Source: Priestia abyssalis
GTDB taxonomy: Bacteria > Bacillota > Bacilli > Bacillales > Bacillaceae_H
Assembly (NCBI RefSeq): GCF_002019595.1
Contig: NZ_KV917369.1
Coordinates: 158,458 to 222,457, forward strand
Reading direction: 5' to 3'
DNA: 64,000 nt
The stretch's first letter is position 1. Each line of letters opens with the position of its first letter. Below the pieces are notes generated by a model. The model ran no database searches, had not been told where the DNA came from, and saw nothing but the letters and a program-made list of their open reading frames with translations. Below, piece after piece: positions 1 through 8,764 of the stretch. The position numbers and the translations under genes were made by a program.

Positions 1-412
<412 letters not shown>

Positions 413-513
413 AGAAAAGCACAGCAATACTCAGCAACTTGTTATCTAGTTTTGAAGGAATAACTTTTAAAAAAAGGTTGAAATTCCTTTTGAATAATGT
501 ATAATATAATATG

Positions 514-629
<116 letters not shown>

Positions 630-638
630 TTATATGAT

Positions 639-713
639 TCCACAGTAGCTCAGTGGTAGAGCAATCGGCTGTTAACCGATCGGTCGTAGGTTCGAGTCCT
701 ACCTGTGGAGCCA
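639..713 (+). tRNA. tRNA-Asn (GTT)
   Basis: A 75-base cloverleaf with pairing acceptor arms (TCCACAG/CTGTGGA), GTT anticodon and encoded CCA. First of the tRNA cluster. Confidence 0.97.
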
Positions 714-716
714 TTT

Positions 717-808
717 GGAGAGCTGTCCGAGTGGCCGAAGGAGCACGATTGGAAATCGTGTAGGCGGTTAACGCTGCCTCAAGGGTTCAAATCCCTTGCT
801 CTCCGCCA
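717..808 (+). tRNA. tRNA-Ser (GGA)
   Basis: A 92-base class II tRNA with a long variable arm, acceptor GGAGAGC/GCTCTCC, anticodon GGA and encoded CCA. Confidence 0.97.
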
Positions 809-832
809 TTTAATTAATACATTTATTCAATT

Positions 833-904
833 GGCCCGTTGGTCAAGCGGTTAAGACACCGCCCTTTCACGGCGGTAACACGGGTTCGAATCCCGTACGG
901 GTCA
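833..904 (+). tRNA. tRNA-Glu (TTC), no encoded CCA
   Basis: Acceptor GGCCCGT/ACGGGTC with discriminator A and anticodon TTC. The next bases are TCA, not CCA, so the CCA tail must be added by nucleotidyltransferase. Confidence 0.95.
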
Positions 905-932
905 TCATTTACAGGTTTTAAGCCTGTAATAC

Positions 933-1008
933 GGAGGATTAGCTCAGCTGGGAGAGCACCTGCCTTACAAGCAGGGGGTCGGCGGTTCGATCCCGTCATC
1001 CTCCACCA
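933..1008 (+). tRNA. tRNA-Val (TAC)
   Basis: A 76-base cloverleaf with acceptor GGAGGAT/ATCCTCC, anticodon TAC and encoded CCA. Confidence 0.97.
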
Positions 1009-1019
1009 TTTATTATTAT

Positions 1020-1096
<77 letters not shown>

Positions 1097-1109
1097 ATTA
1101 TTATAAGGT

Positions 1110-1185
1110 GGTCCCGTGGTGTAGTGGTTAACATGCCTGCCTGTCACGCAGGAGATCGCGGGTTCGAGTCCCGTCGGGACCGCCA
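1110..1185 (+). tRNA. tRNA-Asp (GTC)
   Basis: A 76-base cloverleaf with acceptor GGTCCCG/CGGGACC, anticodon GTC and encoded CCA. Confidence 0.97.
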
Positions 1186-1341
1186 TTTTTAAAGGTAATG
1201 CGATTTTAAAGCATAGAGGGTTGAGAGAAACGAGAAGTTCGAGGAAGCAATCGAGCGAACACCGTAGCGTATTTGCATACGTGAGGATGTGAGCGAGTGA
1301 AGCTGACGAAGAATTTCGACGTTTATCGCAAGCTGTAATAT

Positions 1342-1368
1342 GGCTCGGTAGCTCAGTTGGTAGAGCAA
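1342..1368 (+). pseudogene. tRNA-Phe 5' fragment
   Basis: These 27 bases equal the first 27 bases of the intact tRNA-Phe at 1470 (acceptor 5' strand plus the D arm) and then stop; no anticodon arm, T arm or 3' acceptor strand follows. It sits in an unusually long spacer (1186-1469) between tRNA-Asp and tRNA-Phe, so it looks like the scar of a duplication or recombination. Confidence 0.85.
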
Positions 1369-1469
1369 CGTAAACATCCATGAATCTTCAACGATGTAGT
1401 TGCGAGGAAGACCGAAAGGTACGACGAGCAAAGAAAGTGTAAGATTTTGAAAGAAGTTTAAAATAACAT

Positions 1470-1545
1470 GGCTCGGTAGCTCAGTTGGTAGAGCAAAGGA
1501 CTGAAAATCCTTGTGTCGGCGGTTCGATTCCGTCCCGAGCCACCA
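1470..1545 (+). tRNA. tRNA-Phe (GAA)
   Basis: A 76-base cloverleaf with acceptor GGCTCGG/CCGAGCC, anticodon GAA and encoded CCA. A truncated copy of its 5' part lies 128 bases upstream. Confidence 0.97.
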
Positions 1546-1555
1546 TTTTATTGAT

Positions 1556-1631
<76 letters not shown>

Positions 1632-1652
1632 TGTTAGAAAATTTAAGAATGT

Positions 1653-1737
1653 GGAGGGGTAGCGAAGTGGCTAAACGCGGCGGACTGTAAATCCGCTCCC
1701 TCAGGGTTCGGCGGTTCGAATCCGTCCCCCTCCACCA
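1653..1737 (+). tRNA. tRNA-Tyr (GTA)
   Basis: An 85-base class II tRNA with long variable arm, acceptor GGAGGGG/CCCCTCC, anticodon GTA and encoded CCA. Confidence 0.97.
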
Positions 1738-1745
1738 TTTGCAAT

Positions 1746-1819
1746 AGGGGCATAGTTTAACGGTAGAACAGAGGTCTCCAAAACCTCCGGTGTGGGTTCG
1801 ATTCCTACTGCCCCTGCCA
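1746..1819 (+). tRNA. tRNA-Trp (CCA)
   Basis: A 74-base cloverleaf with acceptor AGGGGCA/TGCCCCT, anticodon CCA and encoded 3' CCA. Confidence 0.97.
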
Positions 1820-1828
1820 AAAGAATAT

Positions 1829-1905
1829 GGCGGTTGTGGCGAAGTGGTTAACGCACCAGATTGTGGCTCTGGCACTCGTGGGTTCGATTCCCATCAATCG
1901 CCCCA
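1829..1905 (+). tRNA. tRNA-His (GTG)
   Basis: Anticodon GTG, the extra 5' G typical of tRNA-His paired with C73, and encoded CCA. Confidence 0.96.
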
Positions 1906-1934
1906 TATTTAACTTATAATTATATTCAAATGAT

Positions 1935-2009
1935 TGGGCTATAGCCAAGCGGTAAGGCAACGGACTTTGACTCCGTCATGCGTTGGTTCGAATCCAGCTA
2001 GCCCAGCCA
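1935..2009 (+). tRNA. tRNA-Gln (TTG)
   Basis: A 75-base cloverleaf with acceptor TGGGCTA/TAGCCCA, anticodon TTG and encoded CCA. Confidence 0.97.
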
Positions 2010-2012
2010 TTT

Positions 2013-2087
2013 GCGGAAGTAGTTCAGTGGTAGAACACCACCTTGCCAAGGTGGGGGTCGCGGGTTCGAATCCCGTCTTCCGCTCCA
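2013..2087 (+). tRNA. tRNA-Gly (GCC)
   Basis: A 75-base cloverleaf with acceptor GCGGAAG/CTTCCGC, anticodon GCC and encoded CCA. Confidence 0.97.
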
Positions 2088-2099
2088 GTATATGATTAA

Positions 2100-2174
2100 G
2101 GCGGCATAGCCAAGTGGTAAGGCCAAGGTCTGCAAAACCTTTATTCACCGGTTCAAATCCGGTTGCCGCCTCCA
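2100..2174 (+). tRNA. tRNA-Cys (GCA)
   Basis: A 75-base cloverleaf with acceptor GGCGGCA/TGCCGCC, anticodon GCA and encoded CCA. Confidence 0.97.
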
Positions 2175-2185
2175 TTTACTATATC

Positions 2186-2274
2186 GCCGGGGTGGCGGAA
2201 CTGGCAGACGCACAGGACTTAAAATCCTGCGGTAGGTGACTACCGTACCGGTTCGATTCCGGTCCTCGGCACCA
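2186..2274 (+). tRNA. tRNA-Leu (TAA)
   Basis: An 89-base class II tRNA with long variable arm, anticodon TAA and encoded CCA. Confidence 0.97.
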
Positions 2275-2303
2275 TGTGCTTTTTAGATTGCCTTATATAT
2301 TAT

Positions 2304-2385
2304 GCCGGTGTGGCGGAATTGGCAGACGCGCACGACTCAAAATCGTGTTCCTTCTGGAGTGTCGGTTCGACCCCGACCACCGGTA
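2304..2385 (+). tRNA. tRNA-Leu (CAA), no encoded CCA
   Basis: Class II tRNA with anticodon CAA. The acceptor pairs GCCGGTG with CACCGGT (one G:U). The discriminator A is followed by TCA rather than CCA, as in the tRNA-Glu above. Confidence 0.94.
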
Positions 2386-2455
2386 TCAGGCTTTTTTACA
2401 GGAGAAATACCTGTTTTCTTTTTTGTTTCATGTTCGACAAAATCTGATAAAATTT

Positions 2456-2529
2456 GCGGGTGTAGTTTAATGGTAAAACCTCAGCCTTCCAAGCTGATGT
2501 CGTGGGTTCGATTCCCATCACCCGCTCCA
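2456..2529 (+). tRNA. tRNA-Gly (TCC)
   Basis: A 74-base cloverleaf with acceptor GCGGGTG/CACCCGC, anticodon TCC and encoded CCA. Last tRNA of the cluster. Confidence 0.97.
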
Positions 2530-2543
2530 TACATAACGGTTAC

Positions 2544-2588
2544 AACGCAGTGTTTCGTTTAAATAAAAACGGGGCATTGCGTTTTTTA
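2544..2588 (+). terminator. terminator of the rRNA-tRNA operon
   Basis: The arms AACGCAGTG and CATTGCGTT (one mismatch), with inner GTTT/AAAC pairing, form a hairpin followed by T6. It directly follows the last tRNA. Confidence 0.85.
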
Positions 2589-2613
2589 TTTTGGTTGGGA
2601 AATGTTTATAACT

Positions 2614-2655
2614 AAGGATTTTCCCCTCATTATCATTGTGAAGGGAAAAATCCTT
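2614..2655. repeat. inverted repeat of unknown role
   Basis: AAGGATTTTCCC and GGGAAAAATCCTT form an imperfect stem around a loop containing CATTATCATT. No T-run follows on either strand, so it is a poor intrinsic terminator. It lies between the tRNA operon end and the 3' end of the minus-strand B3/B4 gene. The loop recalls half of a Fur box, but the match is too partial to call. Confidence 0.4.
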
Positions 2656-2701
2656 AAAAAGTAAGATAAAAAGGCTAAATGAAAAAGACCGTTATTCTTA
2701 A

Positions 2702-3367
2702 CTAGGCGTTAACAAAAAATGTTGCTTCTCCTCCATGAAGCTGCAAAAACATATCCTTTAGGGATTTGGTCAATTTCTCTGCTTGCTCGATTGGAAGTGA
2801 GGGACGCAGGTAAACGATTTGAATGGCTTCTTTCGTCTGTTCCGTAGCAGGAGCCCTTTGTGAATCTACATATGGACTGCCAAATGGTCCATCTTGATCC
2901 GATGAGATTATTTTATTCTTTAAAGAAATGTTTCTTTCATTTAACGCTTTGTAATAATCATTCTCTTTGCCAATTGCAATCTTAATATCACCTTGTAAAA
3001 ATTGGCAATCATAAATACCGATGGGGACTTCATATTGCAAAGAGAAAAAGTTATTGAGGTCAACAGCTGAGTTGATAGAAGGAAGGTATGTCTGTTTTTG
3101 AATGCGACGAAATAATGCTTCTGCTGAAGGGCGATACTTACTCGGATCTGTTCCCAGTTCTTTAAATATTTTTCTCCATTCCGATACCCCTTCAATTTCT
3201 GAAGGGGATTTTGTTTCTAAATCAAAAAATAGGGACTCTTGAAACAACCGAAGCCGACCTTTTAACATCTGAGGAGATGCTCCTACAGAAATATGTTTAT
3301 AATGAATAATGCCAATCTTAAAATTCGGGATTTTTGCTTTAATGTTTGAGTGTATAGAAACTTCCAT
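2702..3367 (-). CDS. B3/B4 domain protein (PheRS beta-like tRNA-binding domain)
   Basis: A 221-residue protein recognised as a free-standing B3/B4 domain, the fold otherwise found in the phenylalanyl-tRNA synthetase beta subunit, where it takes part in editing. Typical features are the central WRKIFKELGTDPSKYRPS segment and the later IGIYDCQF and DQDGPFGSPYVDS segments. In PheRS the domain clears mischarged tRNA; what the free form acts on is not known from sequence. ATG at 3367 is preceded by GGGAGCG at suitable spacing. It is transcribed toward the tRNA cluster and is probably monocistronic. The family call is fairly sure, the function is not. Confidence 0.75.
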   Translation of the reverse strand: MEVSIHSNIKAKIPNFKIGIIHYKHISVGASPQMLKGRLRLFQESLFFDLETKSPSEIEGVSEWRKIFKELGTDPSKYRPSAEALFRRIQKQTYLPSINSAVDLNNFFSLQYEVPIGIYDCQFLQGDIKIAIGKENDYYKALNERNISLKNKIISSDQDGPFGSPYVDSQRAPATEQTKEAIQIVYLRPSLPIEQAEKLTKSLKDMFLQLHGGEATFFVNA

Positions 3368-3543
3368 TTACTGACGCTCCCTTATCCACGGATTATCCTT
3401 TATTATAATAATTGTTGGACTGAAAAGAAATCAAATAGCCTTTTGGCATTTTAATAAGTTACAGAATACAATCAGGTTTGTTTTCAATTGAGAGTGAAAC
3501 GATTTTTTGAAATAAGCAATTATAGAAGAGAGGAGGAAATAAG

Positions 3544-4689
3544 TTGTTGAATATGATACAGCTAAAAGAAGAAATTATTGCTTACAGTAAAACGATCGGC
3601 ATCGATAAAATTGGCTTTGCCAGTGCTTCCACTTTTGAAGAACTCAAGGGACGTTTGATTGCTCAGCAAGAGTTAGGCTATCAATCAGGTTTTGAGGAGC
3701 CTGATATTGAAAAGCGAACGAACCCAGAGTTATTACTTCCAAAAGCTAGATCAATTATTGCGATTGCACTTGCATATCCATCGAAAATGCAAAATCCTCC
3801 TAAAAGCACTAAGCAGGAGCGAAGAGGCATCTTTTGCCGCGCTTCCTGGGGACGGGATTATCATGCGGTATTACGTGATCGTCTTGAAAAATTAGAGCAA
3901 TTCATTTTAGAAAAAGTTCCGGAGGCAACAGTGAAGTCCATGGTAGATACGGGAGAGCTTTCGGATCGGGCGGTTGCGGAGAGAGCGGGAATAGGATGGA
4001 GCGGTAAGAATTGTGCTATTATTACCCCCGAATTTGGTTCTTATGTATATTTAGGAGAGATGGTTACTAACCTGCCTTTTCCTCCCGATACGCCGATAGA
4101 AGATCGCTGCCGAACTTGCAATAAGTGTATTGATGTTTGTCCAACAGGAGCGCTCGTAGGACCAGGACAATTAAATTCGCAGCGCTGTATTGCATTTTTA
4201 ACTCAGACAAAGGGATTTTTGGCGGAAGAGTTTCGAGTTAAATTAGGAAACAGATTATATGGCTGCGATACCTGCCAGACTGTATGTCCAGAAAATAAGG
4301 GAAAGGATTTTCATTTTCACGCGGAAATGGAACCAGATCCAGAACTGGCCAAGCCTTTATTAAAGCCGCTGCTTCATATGAGCAATAGAGAGTTTAAAGA
4401 AAAGTTCGGACATGTTTCTGGCTCATGGCGAGGAAAAAAACCAATTCAACGCAACGCCATTATTGCATTAGCCCATTATAAGGATTCAACGGCTGTTTTA
4501 GATTTAGTAAGGTTATTGAAGGAAGATGTACGTCCGGTTATCAGGGGAACAGCTGCGTGGGCACTCGGGAAGATCGGAGAAAAGAGTGCTGTAGAGGATT
4601 TGGAAATAGCATACGATAGAGAACAAGATGAAGAGGTACGAGCTGAAATTGAAAAAGGATTACAGATGCTCAAGGTAGAAAGTCCGTGA
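3544..4689 (+). CDS. queG: epoxyqueuosine reductase QueG
   Basis: Catalyses the last step of tRNA queuosine synthesis, reducing epoxyqueuosine to queuosine with cobalamin and two 4Fe-4S clusters in the cytoplasm. The 381-residue protein shows the family signature: DTGELSDRAVAERAGIGWSG around residues 135-154, a first cluster motif CRTCNKCIDVCP (Cys 189, 192, 195, 199), and a second CDTCQTVCP (Cys 241, 244, 248). The last 90 residues look like HEAT repeats, as in Bacillus YhbA/QueG. I chose TTG at 3544 because AGGAGG (3531-3536) lies 7 bases upstream; TTG 3547 and ATG 3553 are in frame. It opens a queG-yhbB-trmL block syntenic with B. subtilis. Confidence 0.93.
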   Translation: MLNMIQLKEEIIAYSKTIGIDKIGFASASTFEELKGRLIAQQELGYQSGFEEPDIEKRTNPELLLPKARSIIAIALAYPSKMQNPPKSTKQERRGIFCRASWGRDYHAVLRDRLEKLEQFILEKVPEATVKSMVDTGELSDRAVAERAGIGWSGKNCAIITPEFGSYVYLGEMVTNLPFPPDTPIEDRCRTCNKCIDVCPTGALVGPGQLNSQRCIAFLTQTKGFLAEEFRVKLGNRLYGCDTCQTVCPENKGKDFHFHAEMEPDPELAKPLLKPLLHMSNREFKEKFGHVSGSWRGKKPIQRNAIIALAHYKDSTAVLDLVRLLKEDVRPVIRGTAAWALGKIGEKSAVEDLEIAYDREQDEEVRAEIEKGLQMLKVESP

Positions 4690-4725
4690 ATGTTGTATTA
4701 AAAAGAGAGGGGTTCATCATAGCGT

Positions 4726-4731
4726 TATAAT
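4726..4731 (+). promoter_or_regulatory. candidate -10 box upstream of yhbB
   Basis: A perfect TATAAT lies 7 bases before ATG 4739, which would put the transcript start almost on that ATG. It therefore argues for a downstream start codon in yhbB (TTG 4757), unless the mRNA is leaderless. No good -35 box is visible. Confidence 0.4.
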
Positions 4732-4738
4732 AAAACGT

Positions 4739-5650
4739 ATGAAAGTGGTGAAACCTTTGTTATCCAAAAAACATGTTTTGCATGCATTAATTGCAGCAAG
4801 AGCGGAAGGTTTAGTGAATGGACGTGTTGCAAGGGATTTTTCTTCCTTTCTCTCTCCCAAAATAGAGCAAAAAACAAATGCCTTTCAAAAAAGAGGAGCT
4901 GAGCTCGTAAAGTGCACAGCAAAAGGACAAATTCGCTCTGTAGAAACAGGCGATACGAAAACGAACATATTATATGATGTGCATTTTCAATCTTTGATTA
5001 AGCAAGGAAAATTCTTCTATATAGAAGAAGAGATGGAAACAAGAATGGCTGTTTTTTACAAAAATACACTTATCACGGATCGATTAATTGATTTGTTAGA
5101 GGAAGAACCAATTGCCGAATATGTGGAAAAAAATGATCTTGAAAAGGAACCTGCCGAAATGAGGGCGCATCCTTATAATCGGTTAGCCGTTGTGCGCTAT
5201 GCAGAAACGTGGTGGAATAGTTACAATCCGAAGTATAAAAAGTTTGAAAACGATTGTACAAACTTTATTTCTCAGTGTGTTCACGAGGGAGGGGCACCGA
5301 TGCGCGGCTATCCGAATAAGGGGAATGGGTGGTGGATGCAAAACAATTCGTGGAGTTATAGCTGGTCGGTTGCCAATGCCTTTCGTGCTTACTTAAAAAA
5401 CTCCAAGGCAGGTTTAAAAGCGAAGCAAGTAACTCAGCCGCATGAACTGATGCTGGGCGATGTAATTTGCTACGACTTTGAAGGAGACGGAAAATGGAAT
5501 CACACGACAGTGGTCGTCGCTAAAGATGCGAACGGGATGCCCCTTGTTAATGCCCATACGTACAATAGCCGAATGAGATATTGGGCTTATGAAGATTCCA
5601 CGGCATATACACCGAATATTCAGTACGAATTTTTCCATATTCTCGGTTAG
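4739..5650 (+). CDS. yhbB: amidase-domain protein (YhbB-like)
   Basis: The C-terminal 155 residues are an amidase domain (Amidase_6 type, a papain-like fold): NDCTNFISQC carries the likely nucleophile Cys173, and WNHTTVVV (His255) with the NAHTYNS segment would complete the active site. Substrates are probably amide bonds in peptides or wall material, but this is inference. The N-terminal 140 residues are charged with no clear domain; I see no signal peptide. The start is uncertain: ATG 4739 has no ribosome site and follows TATAAT at once, whereas TTG 4757 has AAAGTGGTG about 7 bases upstream. The position between queG and trmL matches yhbA-yhbB-cspR of B. subtilis. Confidence 0.8.
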   Translation: MKVVKPLLSKKHVLHALIAARAEGLVNGRVARDFSSFLSPKIEQKTNAFQKRGAELVKCTAKGQIRSVETGDTKTNILYDVHFQSLIKQGKFFYIEEEMETRMAVFYKNTLITDRLIDLLEEEPIAEYVEKNDLEKEPAEMRAHPYNRLAVVRYAETWWNSYNPKYKKFENDCTNFISQCVHEGGAPMRGYPNKGNGWWMQNNSWSYSWSVANAFRAYLKNSKAGLKAKQVTQPHELMLGDVICYDFEGDGKWNHTTVVVAKDANGMPLVNAHTYNSRMRYWAYEDSTAYTPNIQYEFFHILG

Positions 5651-5719
5651 ATTAGGGACTTTTGTTTTGAATGGATAGTGGTATAATGAAAATTAGATTT
5701 TTTGTTAGAGGTGAAATTT

Positions 5720-6193
5720 GTGGGACTACATGTTGTTTTATATCAACCAGAGATTCCAGCCAATACTGGCAATATTGCCAGAACTTGCGCTGCGACCGGT
5801 ACAACTTTACATTTAATCCGTCCATTAGGATTTTCAACCGACGATAAAATGTTAAAACGGGCAGGACTGGATTATTGGGAACACGTAAAAGTTGTTTATC
5901 ATGATTCATTAGAAGAAGTATTTGAAAAGTACAATGAAGGTCAATTTTATTTTCTTACAAAGTTTGGTCAAAAAGCGCATAGTACATTTGATTACAGTAA
6001 TGCAGCCCAAGATCATTTCTTTGTATTTGGACGTGAAACAACGGGACTTCCAAAAGAGGTTATCCAAGCTAACATGGAACGCTGCCTTCGTGTCCCAATG
6101 AACGATAAGGTAAGGTCATTAAATTTGTCTAACACTGCTGCAATCCTTATTTACGAGGCTTTAAGACAACAAAATTTCCCTGGCCTATCGTAG
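5720..6193 (+). CDS. trmL: tRNA (cytidine/uridine-34 2'-O)-methyltransferase TrmL
   Basis: A SPOUT-class enzyme that 2'-O-methylates the wobble base of certain leucine tRNAs using SAM. The 157-residue protein has the start motif HVVLYQPEIPANTGNIAR, FVFGRETTGLP in the middle, and the C-terminal knot RVPMNDKVRSLNLSNTAAI, which binds SAM. I start at GTG 5720, preceded by AGAGGTGA at about 5 bases; an upstream in-frame TTG (5702) has no ribosome site. B. subtilis calls it cspR. It is followed by a two-way terminator. Confidence 0.93.
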   Translation: MGLHVVLYQPEIPANTGNIARTCAATGTTLHLIRPLGFSTDDKMLKRAGLDYWEHVKVVYHDSLEEVFEKYNEGQFYFLTKFGQKAHSTFDYSNAAQDHFFVFGRETTGLPKEVIQANMERCLRVPMNDKVRSLNLSNTAAILIYEALRQQNFPGLS

Positions 6194-6220
6194 AACTAAA
6201 TGAACGAGTTTGAAGTAAAG

Positions 6221-6253
6221 AAGCCTTCCCATCTATAAGTGATGAGAAGGCTT
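6221..6253. terminator. two-way terminator between trmL and a small minus-strand gene
   Basis: AAGCCTT and AAGGCTT arms with inner CATC/GATG pairing form a hairpin between convergent genes. The T-run is short on the plus strand (TTTCATTGT), so strength is moderate. Confidence 0.6.
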
Positions 6254-6273
6254 TCATTGTATAAAAAAGAAAA

Positions 6274-6369
6274 TTATTTACGTTTTACACCAGGCTTATC
6301 ATTATATCCAGCTGTAAAAATGGCGGATATGAATGTTGCCATGACGCCTAATACTAAAATGGTTCTCAC
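6274..6369 (-). CDS. 31-residue membrane peptide
   Basis: A very small gene read on the minus strand from GTG 6369. AAAGGAGG sits a few bases upstream of the start. The peptide has one hydrophobic span (TILVLGVMATFISAIFTAG) and a basic C-terminal tail (NDKPGVKRK), so it should be a single-pass inner-membrane peptide. It is convergent with trmL across a hairpin. I do not recognise a named family. The ribosome site and amphipathic layout make it more likely real than chance. Confidence 0.6.
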   Translation of the reverse strand: MRTILVLGVMATFISAIFTAGYNDKPGVKRK

Positions 6370-6654
6370 CGCTGTCTTCCTCCTTTACTTCACTTTCATT
6401 TCTGTACGATACTATAAATTTATTATAGCCTATGAGCCTGTCTGTTTGAAAGAAAAGTATGGAAAAAATTTAACAAAGTCCGTTCACGATACGACCAATG
6501 TTCTTGCGGATATAAATGGCATCGGGATGTCTATGGTACGGGGAGGTTCATAGTTTTTAGATTTGCGAAGTGAAAAAAAAGCATGTTCAAGGACATCCTT
6601 GCATAGATTGTATTAATCTTGGTCACTAGCATCAATGGTAGGGGAGGTCCTTTA

Positions 6655-8550
6655 ATGGATATATTAAAAAAGATTGGAATGTATCGTGAAGAAGAACAAA
6701 GGCTCAAGTGGGAAGGCACCTTCGCAGAGTATTTAGAGATTTTAAAAGAAAAACCTATAGTTGCACAATCAGCCCATTCAAGAGTTTACAATATGATCAA
6801 AGATGCTGGTTATGAAGAAGTGAATGGAAAAAGGAAATATCAATTTTTCAGTGGTCAATTATTTGGTTTGGAGGAAGCGCTGGAACGGCTTGTGGAGGAG
6901 TATTTCCATCCAGCAGCGAAGCGCTTGGATGTTCGGAAGCGGATTTTATTGTTAATGGGTCCTGTAAGCGGAGGTAAATCGACGTTGGTGACGATGTTAA
7001 AACGAGGGCTGGAGAAATACTCTCATACAGACAACGGTGCTATTTATGCTATCAAAGGGTGCCCAATGCATGAAGATCCACTGCACCTGATTCCTCATCA
7101 TCTTCGCGATGACTTTTATGATGAGTATGGAATTCGTGTAGAGGGATATCTATCACCGCTTAATATGATGCGCCTTGAAGAAGAATATGGCGGACGTATT
7201 GAAGATGTGTTAGTGGAAAGAATCTTCTTATCCGAAAACAAACGTACTGGCATTGGAACATTCAGTCCGTCTGATCCTAAGTCACAGGATATTGCAGACT
7301 TAACGGGAAGTATCGACTTCTCCACGATTGCCGAATTCGGTTCTGAATCAGACCCGCGAGCTTACCGGTTCGATGGTGAGTTAAATAAGGCAAACCGCGG
7401 AATGATGGAGTTCCAGGAAATGCTTAAGTGTGATGAAAAATTCTTATGGCATTTACTATCTCTTACTCAGGAAGGAAACTTTAAAGCTGGTCGTTTTGCT
7501 TTAATTAGTGCAGATGAGCTGATTGTGGCTCATACGAATGAAACGGAGTATCGTTCATTTATTTCAAACAAGAAAAATGAAGCTCTCCATTCTCGGATTA
7601 TTGTCATGCCAATTCCCTATAACTTAAAAGTAAGCGAAGAAGAGCGAATTTACGAAAAAATGATTAGAGAAAGTGACGTATCAGATGTACACATTGCTCC
7701 ACATACACTTCGTGTAGCAGCGATGTTTAGCATTTTAACGCGCTTAAAAGAAGCGAAAAAAGGCGATATCGATTTAGTGAAGAAAATGAGATTGTATGAC
7801 GGTCAGGCAGTTGAAGGATATAATGATGCAGACGTAGAGGAATTAAAGAAGGAGCATGCAGATGAGGGAATGAGCGGAATCGATCCACGTTATGTCATTA
7901 ATCGTATTTCCTCAACCATTATTCGCAAGGAAGTGAAATCCATTAATGCACTCGATGTGCTGCGCTCCTTAAAAGAAGGCTTAGACCAACATCCGTCCAT
8001 CCCGAATGAAGATCGTGAGCGTTATTTAAATTACATCTCCTTAGCCAGAAAAGAATATGATGAAATTGCGAAAAAAGAAGTTCAAAAAGCATTTGTTTAT
8101 TCATATGAAGAATCGGCTAAGACATTGATGGATAACTATTTAGACAATGTTGAAGCATATTGCAATAAAAATAAACTTCGTGATCCTTTAACAGGAGAAG
8201 AAATGAATCCAGACGAAAAGCTTATGCGTTCTATTGAAGAACAAATCGGCATTTCTGAAAATGCGAAGAAAGCGTTCCGTGAAGAAATCTTAATTCGTAT
8301 TTCGGCTTATGCACGCAAAGGAAAAAGGTTTGATTATAATTCTCATGAGCGTTTACGTGAAGCGATTCAAAAGAAACTGTTTGCCGACCTTAAGGATGTG
8401 GTGAAAATCACAACATCTACGAAAACACCGGATGAACAGCAATTGAAGAAAGTGAACGAAGTTGTAGCTCGACTAATTGATGAGCATGGATATAACTCTG
8501 TTTCCGCCAATGAATTGCTTCGTTATGTAGGAAGTTTATTGAACCGATAA
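6655..8550 (+). CDS. prkA: PrkA AAA+ serine protein kinase
   Basis: PrkA-family protein linked to sporulation and stress control in Bacillus. The 631 residues equal the B. subtilis length. The N-terminal AAA+ core has a Walker A GPVSGGKST at 102-110; the C-terminal part is the PrkA domain, to which kinase activity has been attributed; some reports describe ATP-dependent protease activity, so the biochemical role is debated. I start at ATG 6655, with GGGGAGGT 7 bases upstream, rather than at an earlier in-frame codon. YhbH follows 720 bases downstream and SpoVR lies at 61.6 kb; the three families co-occur as YeaG-YeaH-YcgB in enterobacteria. A terminator follows. Confidence 0.95.
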   Translation: MDILKKIGMYREEEQRLKWEGTFAEYLEILKEKPIVAQSAHSRVYNMIKDAGYEEVNGKRKYQFFSGQLFGLEEALERLVEEYFHPAAKRLDVRKRILLLMGPVSGGKSTLVTMLKRGLEKYSHTDNGAIYAIKGCPMHEDPLHLIPHHLRDDFYDEYGIRVEGYLSPLNMMRLEEEYGGRIEDVLVERIFLSENKRTGIGTFSPSDPKSQDIADLTGSIDFSTIAEFGSESDPRAYRFDGELNKANRGMMEFQEMLKCDEKFLWHLLSLTQEGNFKAGRFALISADELIVAHTNETEYRSFISNKKNEALHSRIIVMPIPYNLKVSEEERIYEKMIRESDVSDVHIAPHTLRVAAMFSILTRLKEAKKGDIDLVKKMRLYDGQAVEGYNDADVEELKKEHADEGMSGIDPRYVINRISSTIIRKEVKSINALDVLRSLKEGLDQHPSIPNEDRERYLNYISLARKEYDEIAKKEVQKAFVYSYEESAKTLMDNYLDNVEAYCNKNKLRDPLTGEEMNPDEKLMRSIEEQIGISENAKKAFREEILIRISAYARKGKRFDYNSHERLREAIQKKLFADLKDVVKITTSTKTPDEQQLKKVNEVVARLIDEHGYNSVSANELLRYVGSLLNR

Positions 8551-8554
8551 GAGG

Positions 8555-8582
8555 AACGCTGCCGCTTTGGCAGTGTTTCTTC
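8555..8582 (+). terminator. prkA terminator
   Basis: AACGCTGCC and GGCAGTGTT arms (with G:U pairs) around GCTTT, then TCTTCTCTTT, directly after the prkA stop. Confidence 0.75.
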
Positions 8583-8764
8583 TCTTTCCCAAAGGCGATG
8601 TTAAAGAATAGTGTTGATTACCATTTTGATCCATTTGTTTAAAAAGGTCTTTTCAAGCGCTTCGGTGTCTGTCCCGGATTACGTAATATCTAAGAAAATC
8701 ACTTTCTTTGGTATATGTTTGAAAATAGAAAATGGCGGGAATTGTACAACTAGAGGTGATAAGG

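Noticed and set aside
2614..2655. Fur box in the CATTATCATTGTGA segment
   Set aside because: Only about half of the 19-base Fur consensus is matched and no iron gene adjoins.
6239..6553. 104-codon plus-strand frame after trmL
   Set aside because: It begins inside the trmL terminator, has no ribosome site, and is antisense to the better supported 31-residue gene.
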